Positions 22,418 to 34,558 of a DNA stretch of 64,000 nucleotides are shown here, one piece after another; within the stretch, counting starts at the first letter, position 1, and every line of letters starts with the position of its first letter. A program made the position numbers and the translations under genes. The DNA lies in assembly GCA_024509875.1 (NCBI GenBank), contig JAMPIV010000286.1, positions 282,185 to 346,184 of the forward strand, in the 5' to 3' direction. The notes beneath the pieces are model-generated. The model was not told where the DNA came from. It searched no databases and worked only from the letters and a program-made list of their open reading frames with translations. The stretch is from Oreohelix idahoensis. Taxonomy: Eukaryota; Mollusca; Gastropoda; Stylommatophora; Oreohelicidae.

Positions 22418-25400
22418 ATGGTCCTTATAGAGCAATTAAGAGAGTCCATGGCTCCAGACCTGAGAAAGTTTCTCATGGAACAAGGTGCAGAGAGGCTGGG
22501 TGAGTTGCTAAATGTTGCTGAAAGGTATCAAGCAGCTCAAGCAGAGGTAACAGGTAATAAAAAGAAACAAGGGGATAACTTTAGGGCACCACAGAACTTT
22601 AATAAATTTGATCTTAAGGATCAAAATAAAGGTAAGCACCAATTTGATAGGCCACGGTATGAAAATAAAAATAAATTCCCACAATTCGATGAAAGGAAAT
22701 ATGATGAAAGAAAATCTTTCAACCAAGGAAAAAGGTGGTGTAAAAATTGTAAGATGAACAATCATGACACTGACCATTGTAGAAGGAAACCTCCTCATTG
22801 TGCTGCTATGACATCTGGGAAAAAGGAAAAGAAGGTCAAACCTGAAGAACTACAGGAACCCTACCACCCCCCAGTGTGTGAAGATGTCATCTGTAATGGT
22901 GTCACTATAAGGTGTTTATATGATACCGGTTTAGATTACGATTCCGTTGTGAGTTCTCACCTGGTGCAGGCCGATCAATATACCACAGAAACAGTGGAGA
23001 TTCAAACTGCAACCAAGGATGTAGCTACCATGACACTTCCCGTCGCCCGAATAAAAGTGAAAACGCGATATGTGGAAGGAATCATAAAAGCAGCAGTGAT
23101 AAATGAGCCAATCTACCCTCTAATATTGGGGTGTAGATATGTCTTCTTGGGGAATCCCAAGAGACCTGTGATATTGGCAACAGTGCAGACCAGATCACAG
23201 TCAAAAAAGGAGGAGGATAATCCAATAAATACTCATCCAGATGAGATGAGGAAGGCACAGGCTGAGGACAAAACACTCAAGCCATGTTTCAAGAAGTTGC
23301 CCAAATCTCATACACCTCCAGGCAAGGGAGAGTTTTATATGAAGAACAAACTGATATATAGGAAGGCTGGATCTGAATCCAATGGTCACGGACAGCTGGT
23401 CCTTCCCACTTCATATAGGACTAAAGTGTTGGAACTAGGGCATGCGATTCCCTTCAGTGGTCATATGGGAATCAGCGCAACAGGACAGCGAATAGCTTGT
23501 CACTATTTCTGGCCAGGAATAACTGAAGATATCAAACGATATGTAAAATCCTGTCCAGAGTGCCAACGAGTAGCACCTAAACATTGGACTGCACCAGCAA
23601 CTCTGGGGGAAATGCCCATAGTGGGAACACCCTTTGAGAGAGTTGCCGTGGATCTTGTGGGACCTCTCACCCGAACCAAGAGAAGGAACAGCTACATTCT
23701 GACTCTGGTGGACACTTGTTCTATGTGGGGAGAGGCTGTAGCCCTGTCATCGATTGATTCTAAACATGTGGCAGAGGCATTGCTCACAATTTTCACAAGG
23801 TTAGGCTTTCCCAATCAAATCTTGACTGATAATGGCTCTCAGTTCAAGGGGAAACTAACTGAAGAAGTTTTCAGGATCTTCCAGGCCAAACACTTCCATT
23901 GTAGTGTGTATCATCCCCAAGGGAACGGCCAAGTGGAAAGATTTAACGGCACATTGATGTCGATCCTGAGAAAGTTGGCACACGAAAAACCAGATACATG
24001 GGACCAGTACCTGCACGCCGCCCTCTTTGCTTATAGGGAGGTACCCCATAGTTCAACCGGTATGGCCCCGGCAACATTATTGTTTGGAAGGCCAATAAAA
24101 GGTCCACTCGAAGCTTTGTTAAGAACGTGGACTGATGAAAAGGCAGAGGAAAACATTACATCTTCATACCAATATGTGAATGAGCTGATCACTCGTTTAA
24201 AAACTGGCTGGAAACTTGCCAATGAAAATTTGAAACAAGCCAGGAAGAAACATGCTGCCTATTATAACAGGAAGGCGAAAGACAGAAATTTGGCTGTGGG
24301 AGAGAAAGTACTGCTTCTTTTGCCCGGGAGTCAGAATAAGTTACAAATTGGATGGCAGGGTCCATATACAGTTTTAGAGAAGGTATCTAGAACAAATTAT
24401 AAGATAGATAAGAAGGGGAAAGAAAAAATCTATCATGTGAATCTCCTGAAGAAATATTTGGAAAGAGAACATCAGGAGGAGACACACTTGTTGACCTTGT
24501 CCATCGCCATGGAGATGAAAAAGGAACCACTTTCATCATTTGAGTATCCATTACACCCCTGTGAGACAGCAGCACAGGTGAAAATCAGTACACATTTAAC
24601 GAAAACTCAGAAAGAGAGAGTGCAACAGGTTCTAAATAATCATGCAGAGGTGTTAACAGACCGACCAGGGCATACAAACCTATTGGAATATGATATGAAA
24701 CTGATAGACCCCACACCTGTCTGTATGAAACCATATTCGATTCCGTTTGCTAAGGAGAAAGCTTTGAAGGAAGAGATAGACTATCTATTGAAGGAGGGAA
24801 TTATTTCACACAGTGAATCCTCATATAGTTCCGGTGTTGTACTCTTAAGGAAGCCCTCTGGAGAACATAGACTCTGTATAGATTACAGGAGACTGAATGC
24901 TATTACAGAAGGACAGGTGGATCCATTGCCGGATACAAATCAGCTGTTTGCCAGACTAAATAAAGCTAAATATTTCTCAAAAGTGGATCTGAGTAAAGGA
25001 TACTATCAGATTCCAGTAAAGCCTGAGGTTAGACCATACCTAGCTTTTAGTACCTCAGAAGGACACTATGAGTTTAATAGATTGCCATTTGGATTGAAGA
25101 ATGCGCCTAGTGTCTTCTCTAGAATGATGAGAAAATTATTGGACCCTCTGAATAATCCATGTATAACAAATTTCATGGATGATATCCTGATAGCAACAGA
25201 AACATTTGAGGAACACATTGACTCTCTGAACATGCTGTTTAATCGACTTAGGGAGGCAAATTTAACAGCCCGACCAACCAAATGTTGCGTTGGATGTAAA
25301 GAATTGGAATTTTTGGGACACACAGTTTATCAGGGAAACATGACCCCTGACCCAAAGAATTTAGAGAAACTACAGAAAGCCCCGAGACCACAAACCAAGA

Positions 25401-26014
25401 AGGACGTGAGATCCTTTGTCTCATTATGTGGTTTCTACCAGAAGTATATCAAAAACTTTAATTCCATATGTGCACCGTTAACTGATTTGACACGTAAAGG
25501 ACATCCAGATCGCATTACATGGACACCACAATGTGAAATGACTTACCAAGAATTGAAGGAAAAGCTCACAAGTAAACCCATTTTGAAATTACCTGACTTA
25601 AGTCAAGAATTCATAGTAAGGACGGATGCAAGTAATATTGGGTTAGGTGCAACTCTACTACAGAAATCAGATGCATTGGATGGGGAATTAAGCCCAGTGG
25701 CATATGCTAGCAGAAAATTGAATAAAGCCGAAATCAATTACTCAACTAGCGAAAAAGAATGTCTTGCAGTAATATGGGCAATAAAGAAATTCAATATTTA
25801 TCTGTATGGGAAGGCCTTTAAGTTGCAAACAGACCACAAACCTTTATCGTTTCTAGCACAGGCTAGGCATGAGAACTCCAGGTTACTCCGATGGTCTTTA
25901 CTTTTGGCTCCATATAATTTTAGCATTGAGTATATATCTGGAAAAACAAATTTGGGAGCGGATTTTTTAAGCCGCCATCCGTGTGATGAGAATCACCGCA
26001 AACCCCAGAAATAA
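22418..26014 (+). CDS. pol: LTR-1 Pol: CCHC, protease, integrase, RT, RNase H
   Basis: An uninterrupted 1198-residue frame; its first ATG (22418) lies within a capsid-like segment, so the true product is probably joined to Gag. Domains in order: end of capsid (1-50); CCHC knuckle C108-x2-C-x4-H-x4-C; aspartic protease with D169 in LYDTG; integrase with an H/C zinc head (HMGISATG...CPECQ), catalytic D412 (VAVDLVG), D471 (LTDNGSQ) and E507 (GQVERFNG) in DD35E spacing, and a GPY-type C-terminal module (GWQGPYTVLEKV); reverse transcriptase with VDLSKGYYQIPV and active site FMDD (919-922), F replacing the usual Y; RNase H with D1070 (RTDASNIGLG). All catalytic residues are present. Integrase before RT is the copia-like order known in the Gmr1 group of Ty3/gypsy; RT and integrase motifs are plainly gypsy-type. 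Confidence 0.96.
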   Translation: MVLIEQLRESMAPDLRKFLMEQGAERLGELLNVAERYQAAQAEVTGNKKKQGDNFRAPQNFNKFDLKDQNKGKHQFDRPRYENKNKFPQFDERKYDERKSFNQGKRWCKNCKMNNHDTDHCRRKPPHCAAMTSGKKEKKVKPEELQEPYHPPVCEDVICNGVTIRCLYDTGLDYDSVVSSHLVQADQYTTETVEIQTATKDVATMTLPVARIKVKTRYVEGIIKAAVINEPIYPLILGCRYVFLGNPKRPVILATVQTRSQSKKEEDNPINTHPDEMRKAQAEDKTLKPCFKKLPKSHTPPGKGEFYMKNKLIYRKAGSESNGHGQLVLPTSYRTKVLELGHAIPFSGHMGISATGQRIACHYFWPGITEDIKRYVKSCPECQRVAPKHWTAPATLGEMPIVGTPFERVAVDLVGPLTRTKRRNSYILTLVDTCSMWGEAVALSSIDSKHVAEALLTIFTRLGFPNQILTDNGSQFKGKLTEEVFRIFQAKHFHCSVYHPQGNGQVERFNGTLMSILRKLAHEKPDTWDQYLHAALFAYREVPHSSTGMAPATLLFGRPIKGPLEALLRTWTDEKAEENITSSYQYVNELITRLKTGWKLANENLKQARKKHAAYYNRKAKDRNLAVGEKVLLLLPGSQNKLQIGWQGPYTVLEKVSRTNYKIDKKGKEKIYHVNLLKKYLEREHQEETHLLTLSIAMEMKKEPLSSFEYPLHPCETAAQVKISTHLTKTQKERVQQVLNNHAEVLTDRPGHTNLLEYDMKLIDPTPVCMKPYSIPFAKEKALKEEIDYLLKEGIISHSESSYSSGVVLLRKPSGEHRLCIDYRRLNAITEGQVDPLPDTNQLFARLNKAKYFSKVDLSKGYYQIPVKPEVRPYLAFSTSEGHYEFNRLPFGLKNAPSVFSRMMRKLLDPLNNPCITNFMDDILIATETFEEHIDSLNMLFNRLREANLTARPTKCCVGCKELEFLGHTVYQGNMTPDPKNLEKLQKAPRPQTKKDVRSFVSLCGFYQKYIKNFNSICAPLTDLTRKGHPDRITWTPQCEMTYQELKEKLTSKPILKLPDLSQEFIVRTDASNIGLGATLLQKSDALDGELSPVAYASRKLNKAEINYSTSEKECLAVIWAIKKFNIYLYGKAFKLQTDHKPLSFLAQARHENSRLLRWSLLLAPYNFSIEYISGKTNLGADFLSRHPCDENHRKPQK

Positions 26015-26070
26015 TAATAAATTTCTCTATGTGTATATAGAATAAAGGACTGACATATAATGTCTGTTTT

Positions 26071-26081
26071 AAGAGGGGAGA
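26071..26081 (+). other. Polypurine tract of LTR-1
   Basis: AAGAGGGGAGA lies directly against the first base of the 3' LTR, where plus-strand DNA synthesis is primed. Confidence 0.85.
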
Positions 26082-28547
26082 TGTCGTGGAATATTCTAAT
26101 CCACATATATAAATTAAAAGGTAAATGTAAAGCGTAACAAATAAATTCTAATAAAGAAAAGAGCAATGGTAAAATAACAGTGCTGTCACAAGGAATGTAC
26201 TCGAAATCCCCTTTGTTTTATGCTTCGTCTGCAAATTGTAACGCTTTCACGTTGATAGTAAAAGCCTACTATATTATTACCCGCTTTCTTCAATGAAACG
26301 TGTGCTGTATTTCTTGGAAAAACATTGAGAGGCAGACTGCGTAATGACCTAAATTAATCCTAACATTAATTATACTGCGTTACCAAAACGAACGAACAGA
26401 TGGACTCAAATAGAAAGAGAGAGGGAGGGCTGAAAATCAGGAACGCATGCAACACGCGTCGCGCGATACACAATTACTACTATCACGCGTGTAAGGCCAC
26501 ATGCACTAACTTTTTTTTCAGACGGACAGTGATAAAATACACTACCCTTCCCAGAGTTAGGTTTTAAAATCCTGAAAAACGCTTATTGGGGAAACCTGAC
26601 ATTCTACTGTTTTATGTCCGAAATCCTGACATTAGTCTGACAGTACAGCAGGACAGGTGGCGGTTCTAACATAAAAAAAAATTAAAAAAAATAAAAAACA
26701 ACTACACGACTATCCTAGAAATTGCATATTTTGAACGCAGCCACTTAGCTCTTTTAAATTTGTATATTTGGGTTCCTTAGGGTTTGCTGACAAAGAATAT
26801 GTAAAACGTTATGCAAATAGTCTAGGAATTAACAAGTTATAACCAAAATAAAATAGTGGGGATGCCTGACAGCATGAAATCATTTCTGCTCATAAAATTT
26901 TTTATAACGTGTTTGAAAAAACCTTACGTACAGAAATAGCCTACCATGTAAACTCCAAATTGATTGGAGCGCAACAAATATAAGACTAAACACGATTGGT
27001 CGGACTATAAATACTATCTTTGGTTGTTAGGGGAGACGTAGGAAGTTAAAATTTTTTCAAACCCTTGTCGAAACGTGGCTCCATTGGCTAGACTCGCTGA
27101 TATACTCACTTAGGAGCGTTAGTTCGAGACCACTAGTTCAAATAAGCTTGATAAGGCAACAGTGCGTTGAAGCCAGCTCACATTTTTGCTAAAATAAAAG
27201 CCTGGAACATAAGCAGATGGGAATTTGTGCCAGTATTTGTGCCAGAATTCATTGCTAATCAACGTATCTGTGTTTGTTTCCATGAATTGTGGTAAGCTTG
27301 AAACATTCAGTATCTTTTAATGAAAATTGAATGTGAATTGTTAATTTATGCCTGTATATATGTGTAGTTCAGTAGCAAACATGATGTAAAGCCTATAATG
27401 CTCCAGCCTGAACAGAAGGTGTCGGAGGAAAGTAAAACTGCATGGAATGGCCAAACAGTACACTGACACCTAGATTATTGATTAGACAGAAATAATGCTG
27501 GAAGTGCAGAGGCGTAGTAACCATTAAGGAGGTTAATACTGGTATAAAGTATTTCAGATGAAGCTGACAGTTGGCCTAACGCTCTGACTCAATGTTTGTG
27601 ATGTATTGTGCTCAGTGTAAAAAGAGAGTATAAATTAGTTATGAAGTAGAAGGTACATCCTTCTTGTTTTCAGGGACCGTGGTCTTGATGGTATTGAGCA
27701 GCACCTGGTCAGAGCTTTGCTGAATCCAGAGTCGGACAGCATACTCCTTGGTCCATTTAGCTATCAGTGAGGTGTCTCCACAGCACAGGGGAGAAATCGA
27801 GCAGAGGAGTCTTTTCCTGCCGCCATCACGCAAGATAAGCTGATGTGGCCAGCTGAGCTCAAAATTATGTACCCCATCTTAAAATAACATTGTAACATAA
27901 ACTTAAGAGGGGAAGTAAATTGTTTTAATAACAGGAACTGAGAACATCTCCAATACTAGCTCCCATAAAGACAAACTATTGAAGTCATGATGACAAATAC
28001 CAACAGAGCTTGAACAAAACAAAACCAGTATTACCTCATATTACTACTACACAACTGACACACATAGGATACTTTAATAATATATGTCACTACAATATTC
28101 ATATTGAGAAATTCTGTACATATAACTTGTAATTAAAATTGATTGTGATTCCTGGTTCCCTTTGTATTTGAATCAGGACACATATTCATTCATAACAGCA
28201 ATGAATACATATTGTTATTTGAAAAGTTATCAGTGACTCCTTTAAGATATCCTTTAGAGTGTTATATGTATGTGAGTGTCACAGTGTTGTCAAGTGTGGT
28301 GGAATAAATTAAATTGTTTATCTGTCTGTTGTTGTTATGACTTACACTTCATCATACACATACCCTAGACATACAACGTAGTCATCACAGTATTCCAGAA
28401 TAATTCTGACTGAGATATATATATATGTGGCAGCAAGTAAGGTTATCTATAATACACTACTCTTATTAGATATAGATACCTTCACAGCTGATCTCAGTCA
28501 GTACACTAAGTCCCCTATAAATATTTATAACATCCCAACTCACCACA
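26082..28547 (+). repeat. LTR-1 3' LTR
   Basis: A 2466-bp copy of 18933-21396. Differences noted by eye: an A-run/indel patch near 26674-26700, single changes near 26811, 27366 and 27781, and a one-base deletion near 27588. The following TCTAC (28548-28552) completes the target duplication. Confidence 0.97.
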
Positions 28548-28552
28548 TCTAC

Positions 28553-28977
28553 CCTGTGGCATCCACGTACAAAACAATATATGCACTGCTACATTCATCT
28601 TCGTGTAGTTTCTGGTGCGTGCTGTAGAACTTCTTCCTCTGCTTCTTCGTACATTCTCAGACCTCTACTTGAATATTATCAAAGAAAGCAGTGGTCAGCT
28701 TCGGGCTATTCGCAACTCCTTAGGGTTTTTTCCGAAAATGGTACTGGTGACGCCATATCTGCTTTCTATGTTCCTCATATGTTGGGCATCTTTGAAGCAG
28801 ATGTTCAGCGTTCATTTTATCAGAACAAAGGGGGGCTTGACGGAAAACAGTATAACAAGGAATCTTATAGAAAGAAAGAAGCATAAAAGTGTATAGGCCC
28901 AGTTAGTTACGCTATTCCCTGTACATGCGTTAAGTTGTGCATTTTCTTACTGGTTGTATTGTTGTCCATTAATGTTA
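28553..28977. other. No gene recognised
   Basis: Pre-insertion sequence continuing from 18927. Two overlapping short frames (28581-28886, 28615-28896) exist, but neither shows a domain. Confidence 0.45.
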
Positions 28978-29228
28978 AAGTTAAAGTTAGCTGCTTATCC
29001 TTTACAGGACGTGGCAATCGACCCCAGCTTTTATTGGCTGTTTGTCATTTTTTCTAGGCAATTTTTTCATTCAGTAGTTTGCCATTGTTTTCTGAACGGT
29101 ACGGCGCTTATACCATTGTTAAAAATCCACACAAAACTATCTGCTACCAAACCGCCTGCAGCAGGTTTCGAACCTGGTATATCTGGATTATGAAACTGCG
29201 TTCATATCCATTAGGCCACAGATGCCGA
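28978..29228 (-). mobile_element. tRNA-Arg-like SINE, copy 1
   Basis: Reverse-strand copy of the SINE at 56326-56571. Read on the minus strand it begins with a tRNA-like head: A box around tggcctaatggat, B box ggttcgaaacc. The head resembles tRNA-Arg in its first half. Short AATGTTA copies at 28971-28977 and 29229-29235 are the likely target duplication. The tRNA-like part cannot be a working tRNA gene because the fold is not kept past the B box and an unrelated body follows. Confidence 0.85.
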
Positions 29229-29280
29229 AATGTTAGATGATGATAATATAATAATAATACTAAATTAATATTTCGTGTTA

Positions 29281-29420
29281 CCAGGCTGTCCTTGTTCTGG
29301 AATCCTCATGGTGAAAAAGCTAGAGGGAGCAAGAATACATGGAGAAGACAACAGGAGACAGCCTTGAAGGGGATAAAGAAGATATGAGAAGACCTTGAGC
29401 CAATGCTGATACTCAAAGTA
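29281..29420 (+). pseudogene. LINE C-terminal relic
   Basis: A decayed stretch around aagaatacatggagaagaca resembles the basic C-terminal end of LINE proteins (N-T-W-R-R followed by an acidic segment), in broken frame. Too short to assign to a clade. Confidence 0.4.
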
Positions 29421-31633
<2,213 letters not shown>

Positions 31634-31677
31634 GGCTGCACCGAATATTCGATTCGGTGCCGAATAGTGCATTACAT

Positions 31678-32224
31678 CTTCTTCTTCTTCTTTTTCTTTT
31701 ATCCTTAGACGCCGCCCGTCAAAGCAGTCAGTGGCCATCACGCCTAGTGGCGTCTTGTAGGGCAACAACAAATTGATTCCACTTTGCTCGGTCGGTGGCC
31801 ATCCTTCGTACAGTGCCCCAACTCTGGTTCATTCTTTGCATCTCAGCCTCCACAGTCCTCCGCCAGGTTGTTTTTGGTCGGCCTCTCTTTCGTTTTCCTT
31901 CAGGGGTCCAAAGCATAGCTGTTCTTGTGATGGCATCAGGGTCTCTTCTGAGGACATGGCCAACCCAGCTCCAGCGTCTGCCAGCTATGATGGTGTGCAT
32001 GTCCTCTTGCTTGCTACGAGTAAGCAGATCTTGGTTAGTGATGGTATTCGGCCAAAAGATTCGGTGAATTTTTCTTAGGCATGTTGTGTGAAAAGAGGAC
32101 AATTTCGACATTTCCTTCTCCGTAACTCTCCAGCATTCTGCACCATAGAGAAGCACAGAAAGCACACAGCTCTGATATAATCTTAATTTTGTGCTTGTGC
32201 TGTATTGGGAGGACTTCCAGATGT
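31678..32224 (-). mobile_element. LINE-A copy inserted into the hAT-like element
   Basis: Flanked by perfect AGTGCATTACAT copies (31666-31677 and 32225-32236). The purine tail of the LINE lies at the low-coordinate end, so the insertion is on the minus strand. It is 5'-truncated to 547 bp, covering only the C-terminal coding end and tail. The nesting shows that the hAT-like element was there first. Confidence 0.93.
31728..32224 (-). pseudogene. LINE-A reverse transcriptase C-terminal fragment
   Basis: Encodes about 165 residues of the region after the reverse transcriptase palm: SVLLYGAECWRVTEKEMSKL, RRWSWVGHVLRRDP and the basic GKRKRGRPKTTWRRTVEAE end, closing at a stop just before the purine tail. 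It is close to the copy ending at 63697. The open frame continues upstream to 32363, but that part is hAT-like element sequence, not protein. No catalytic motif remains because of 5' truncation. Confidence 0.88.
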
Positions 32225-32992
32225 AGTGCATTACATGAACTATTCTTATTCGACCGAATAGTACGCTGCCATCAAATACGAATAGTAAATTTAGGTCAAC
32301 CCGCGGCGTGATAATTTTAGACCCAGAAAGTAGGCTGACTTTAAATTTCAATTGGCACACCACGCCTTGCGATGCATACTTTAGCGAGTAGCGGGTTGCA
32401 TCAGCTGACTAGGCAGAGGAAACAAAGTCGTGGGCAACAGACTGTGCAGAGGCAACGAAAGTACATCAAGCCATTGGCAAAATGATGGCACTAGACATTC
32501 AGCCATATTCTATCGTGCAAGATGTCGGTTTCATGTTTCTGGTTGGTTTGTAGGAGCTGTGATACACAATGCCAAGCAGGACATTTTTTACTGACATAAT
32601 TATTTTTAACATGTACAGCTCTGTTAGGGCTAAGGTCCAGCACAACGATATTTCGCCGCGCCTCCAAGAAGCGACCCAAGTAAACGTCTGTTCAGCACTG
32701 CCGGCAACACGTTTTCAGATAACAGATGTTGTCGTTTGGCAGAGAATGTTTAGAGACTCGTTTTTTTTTTAAAACACCAATGCATGTTTCATGCAGCAAT
32801 TTGAAAAGTGATTAATGGCTATTTGCCGTGTTTTTTTGTAACGGTGTATAATAAAAATGTCAGTAGACCTATTGAACACAACTTTTCATGTCCAACATTC
32901 ACTCACTATACGTTTTCGGCCGAATAGTTAAAGACATCTATTCGCATTCGGCCGAATAGTAAAAACCACTATTCGGTGCAGCACTAATATAT

Positions 32993-33023
32993 AGATATAT
33001 ATATATACATATATACATATATA

Positions 33024-33104
<81 letters not shown>
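32993..33104. repeat. (AT)n microsatellite
   Basis: Right-hand part of the AT tract that hosts the hAT-like element; it ends against the CAT repeats that form the tail of the first RTE-like copy. Confidence 0.95.
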
Positions 33105-33108
<4 letters not shown>

Positions 33109-34547
33109 TCATCATGTGACGTATTCTTTCCAGAACGTTGTCTCCATTACAGCTGCTCTGAACGCATCACGATTCTGGGCAAGTCGACCTGCATCAGCCA
33201 AAGACAAGTTCAGACTCTCTGTGATGTCCTGGGTCCACCGTCGTCTAGGTCGACCCCTTCACCTTTTTCCAGGGACCATGCCTTCCATCACTGTTTTTTC
33301 CAGACTATTATGTCTTTTTATATGACCGAAAAATTTCAGCTTCCTTATTGCGATAGTATTTAGGAGCCAATGTTCCTGTACGTTTAGTGAGTGCAGTACT
33401 TCTCTGTTGGTCTTTTTTTCTGTCCAGGGTATTCTCAACATCCTTCTGTAGCATTTCATTTCGAATGATGTAATCTTTTTTGCAACTGTTTTATTGAGTG
33501 TCCAAGTCTCGCAGCCGTATGTTGCTACTGGGAATATACATGCTCTGATCAGTTGTAACTTTGTTTCTTTGCTTGTGCCTTGCCATAGGTTTTTCATCTG
33601 TATTAGCTTATGTGAAGCAATTGCAAGTCTTCTTTTAATTTCTACTGCACAGTCGCCAGAGCTGTTAATGATTGATCCTAAGTATTCGAATTCATTGACA
33701 CTTTCCAGTTCTTCGTTATCAATTTCAATTTCTGGTTTGGTCTTTACTTTGTCTGTTGTCAATACTTTGGTCTTCTTGGTGTTTAGGTATAGATTCTGGG
33801 CCTCGCTGTGTTTTTTTGGTGGACAGAAGTAATTGTTCAAGTCCTTTTGGGTTGGTCGATAGGAGGACTGTGTCGTCAGCATATCTGATTTCCGGGATCT
33901 GGTACCCGCCGATGTTAAATGAGTCAAACTCTGTGTGTGTTCTTGGTCATCTCTTACGTTTCTCATGATATTCTCGGCATAAATGTTAAACAGGTAAGGG
34001 GAAAGGGTACAGCCTTGTCTTACTCCTTTCTGTACTTCAAACCATTCTGATGTTTCCCCCTCTATTCTTACGGCTGCCTGTTGTTCTTGGTACAGCAGTG
34101 CGATGAGTTGTATAAGGTGGTTTGGAAATCCCATATTTTTCATAATAGCCCATAACTGCTGATGTTGTACACAATCGAAAGCTTTGGTGTAATCAATGAA
34201 ACAAGTATGTAGGTCAACGTTGAATTCTCTACACTTTTCTATGATGATCCTCATGTTGAATATATGATCTCCAGTGCCTCTACCTGGTCGAAAACCCGCC
34301 TGTACTTCATTTATTTCTGTTTCTAGCTTTTGTTGCATCCTTTTCATTATGATTTGTAAAAGTATTTTGCTGGCATGGCTTATAAGAGCTATAGTTCTGT
34401 AGTTTGTGCACAGTTTCAGGTTGCCCTTTTTTGGCAAGGGTATGTAAATTGATCGTTTCCATTCCTTGGGCCAAATTCCGCTTTGCCAGATCTTGCAGCA
34501 TAATGCATGGTATATACGAGCGCTGCCTTCTCCTCCTGCCTGTATCA
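33105..34547 (-). mobile_element. RTE-like LINE, copy 1 (5'-truncated)
   Basis: Minus-strand LINE whose 3' end is a short run of CAT/ATG triplets at 33107-33115. It is nearly identical to copy 2 at 34559-35874 and about 130 bp longer at its 5' end, reaching into the region before the reverse transcriptase fingers. Its 5' end abuts a short AT tract that is followed directly by the tail of copy 2. Confidence 0.85.
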
Positions 34548-34548
34548 T
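33259..34548 (-). pseudogene. RTE-like reverse transcriptase, copy 1, active site scrambled
   Basis: An open frame of 429 residues with EWKRSIYIPLPKKGNLK, AGFRPGRGTGDHIF, FIDYTKAFDCVQH (first catalytic Asp) and KGVRQGCTLSPYLFNIYAEN. Compared with copy 2, two bases are gained in a GT run near 33936 and one base in a T run near 33815. Together they restore the frame but replace about 45 residues between them, including the YADD active site. A CGA-to-TGA change then truncates the basic C-terminus (stop at 33259-33261). The initial ATG arises from the AT tract at the truncation point, so it is not the original start. Not functional. Confidence 0.9.
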
Positions 34549-34558
34549 ATATATATAT

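Larger units (their letters stand above)
18933..28547 (+). mobile_element. Full-length LTR retrotransposon LTR-1 (Ty3/gypsy, Gmr1-like order)
   Basis: A 9.6-kb element flanked by TCTAC on both sides (18928-18932 and 28548-28552). Its 2.46-kb LTRs are almost identical; I count fewer than about ten small differences. Inside, in order: a tRNA-Pro-like primer site, gag, then one long pol frame with zinc knuckle, protease, integrase, reverse transcriptase and RNase H, then a polypurine tract. Integrase lies before reverse transcriptase, unlike most Ty3/gypsy elements. No envelope-like frame is present. Near-identical LTRs point to very recent insertion. The only visible coding defect is a frame change between gag and pol. 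Confidence 0.97.

Noticed and set aside
26015..26081. Search for an envelope-like frame after pol of LTR-1, and at 49930-50322 in LTR-2
   Set aside because: The intervals are only 67 and about 390 bp and hold no frame with a signal peptide or membrane span.
28581..28896. Possible host exon
   Set aside because: Two overlapping frames, no domain, no convincing splice signals, and no coding bias that I can judge by eye.
29130..29225. Possible tRNA gene on the minus strand (and at 56490-56571)
   Set aside because: The A and B boxes are present, but the tRNA fold is not kept and a SINE body with flanking TSDs follows.
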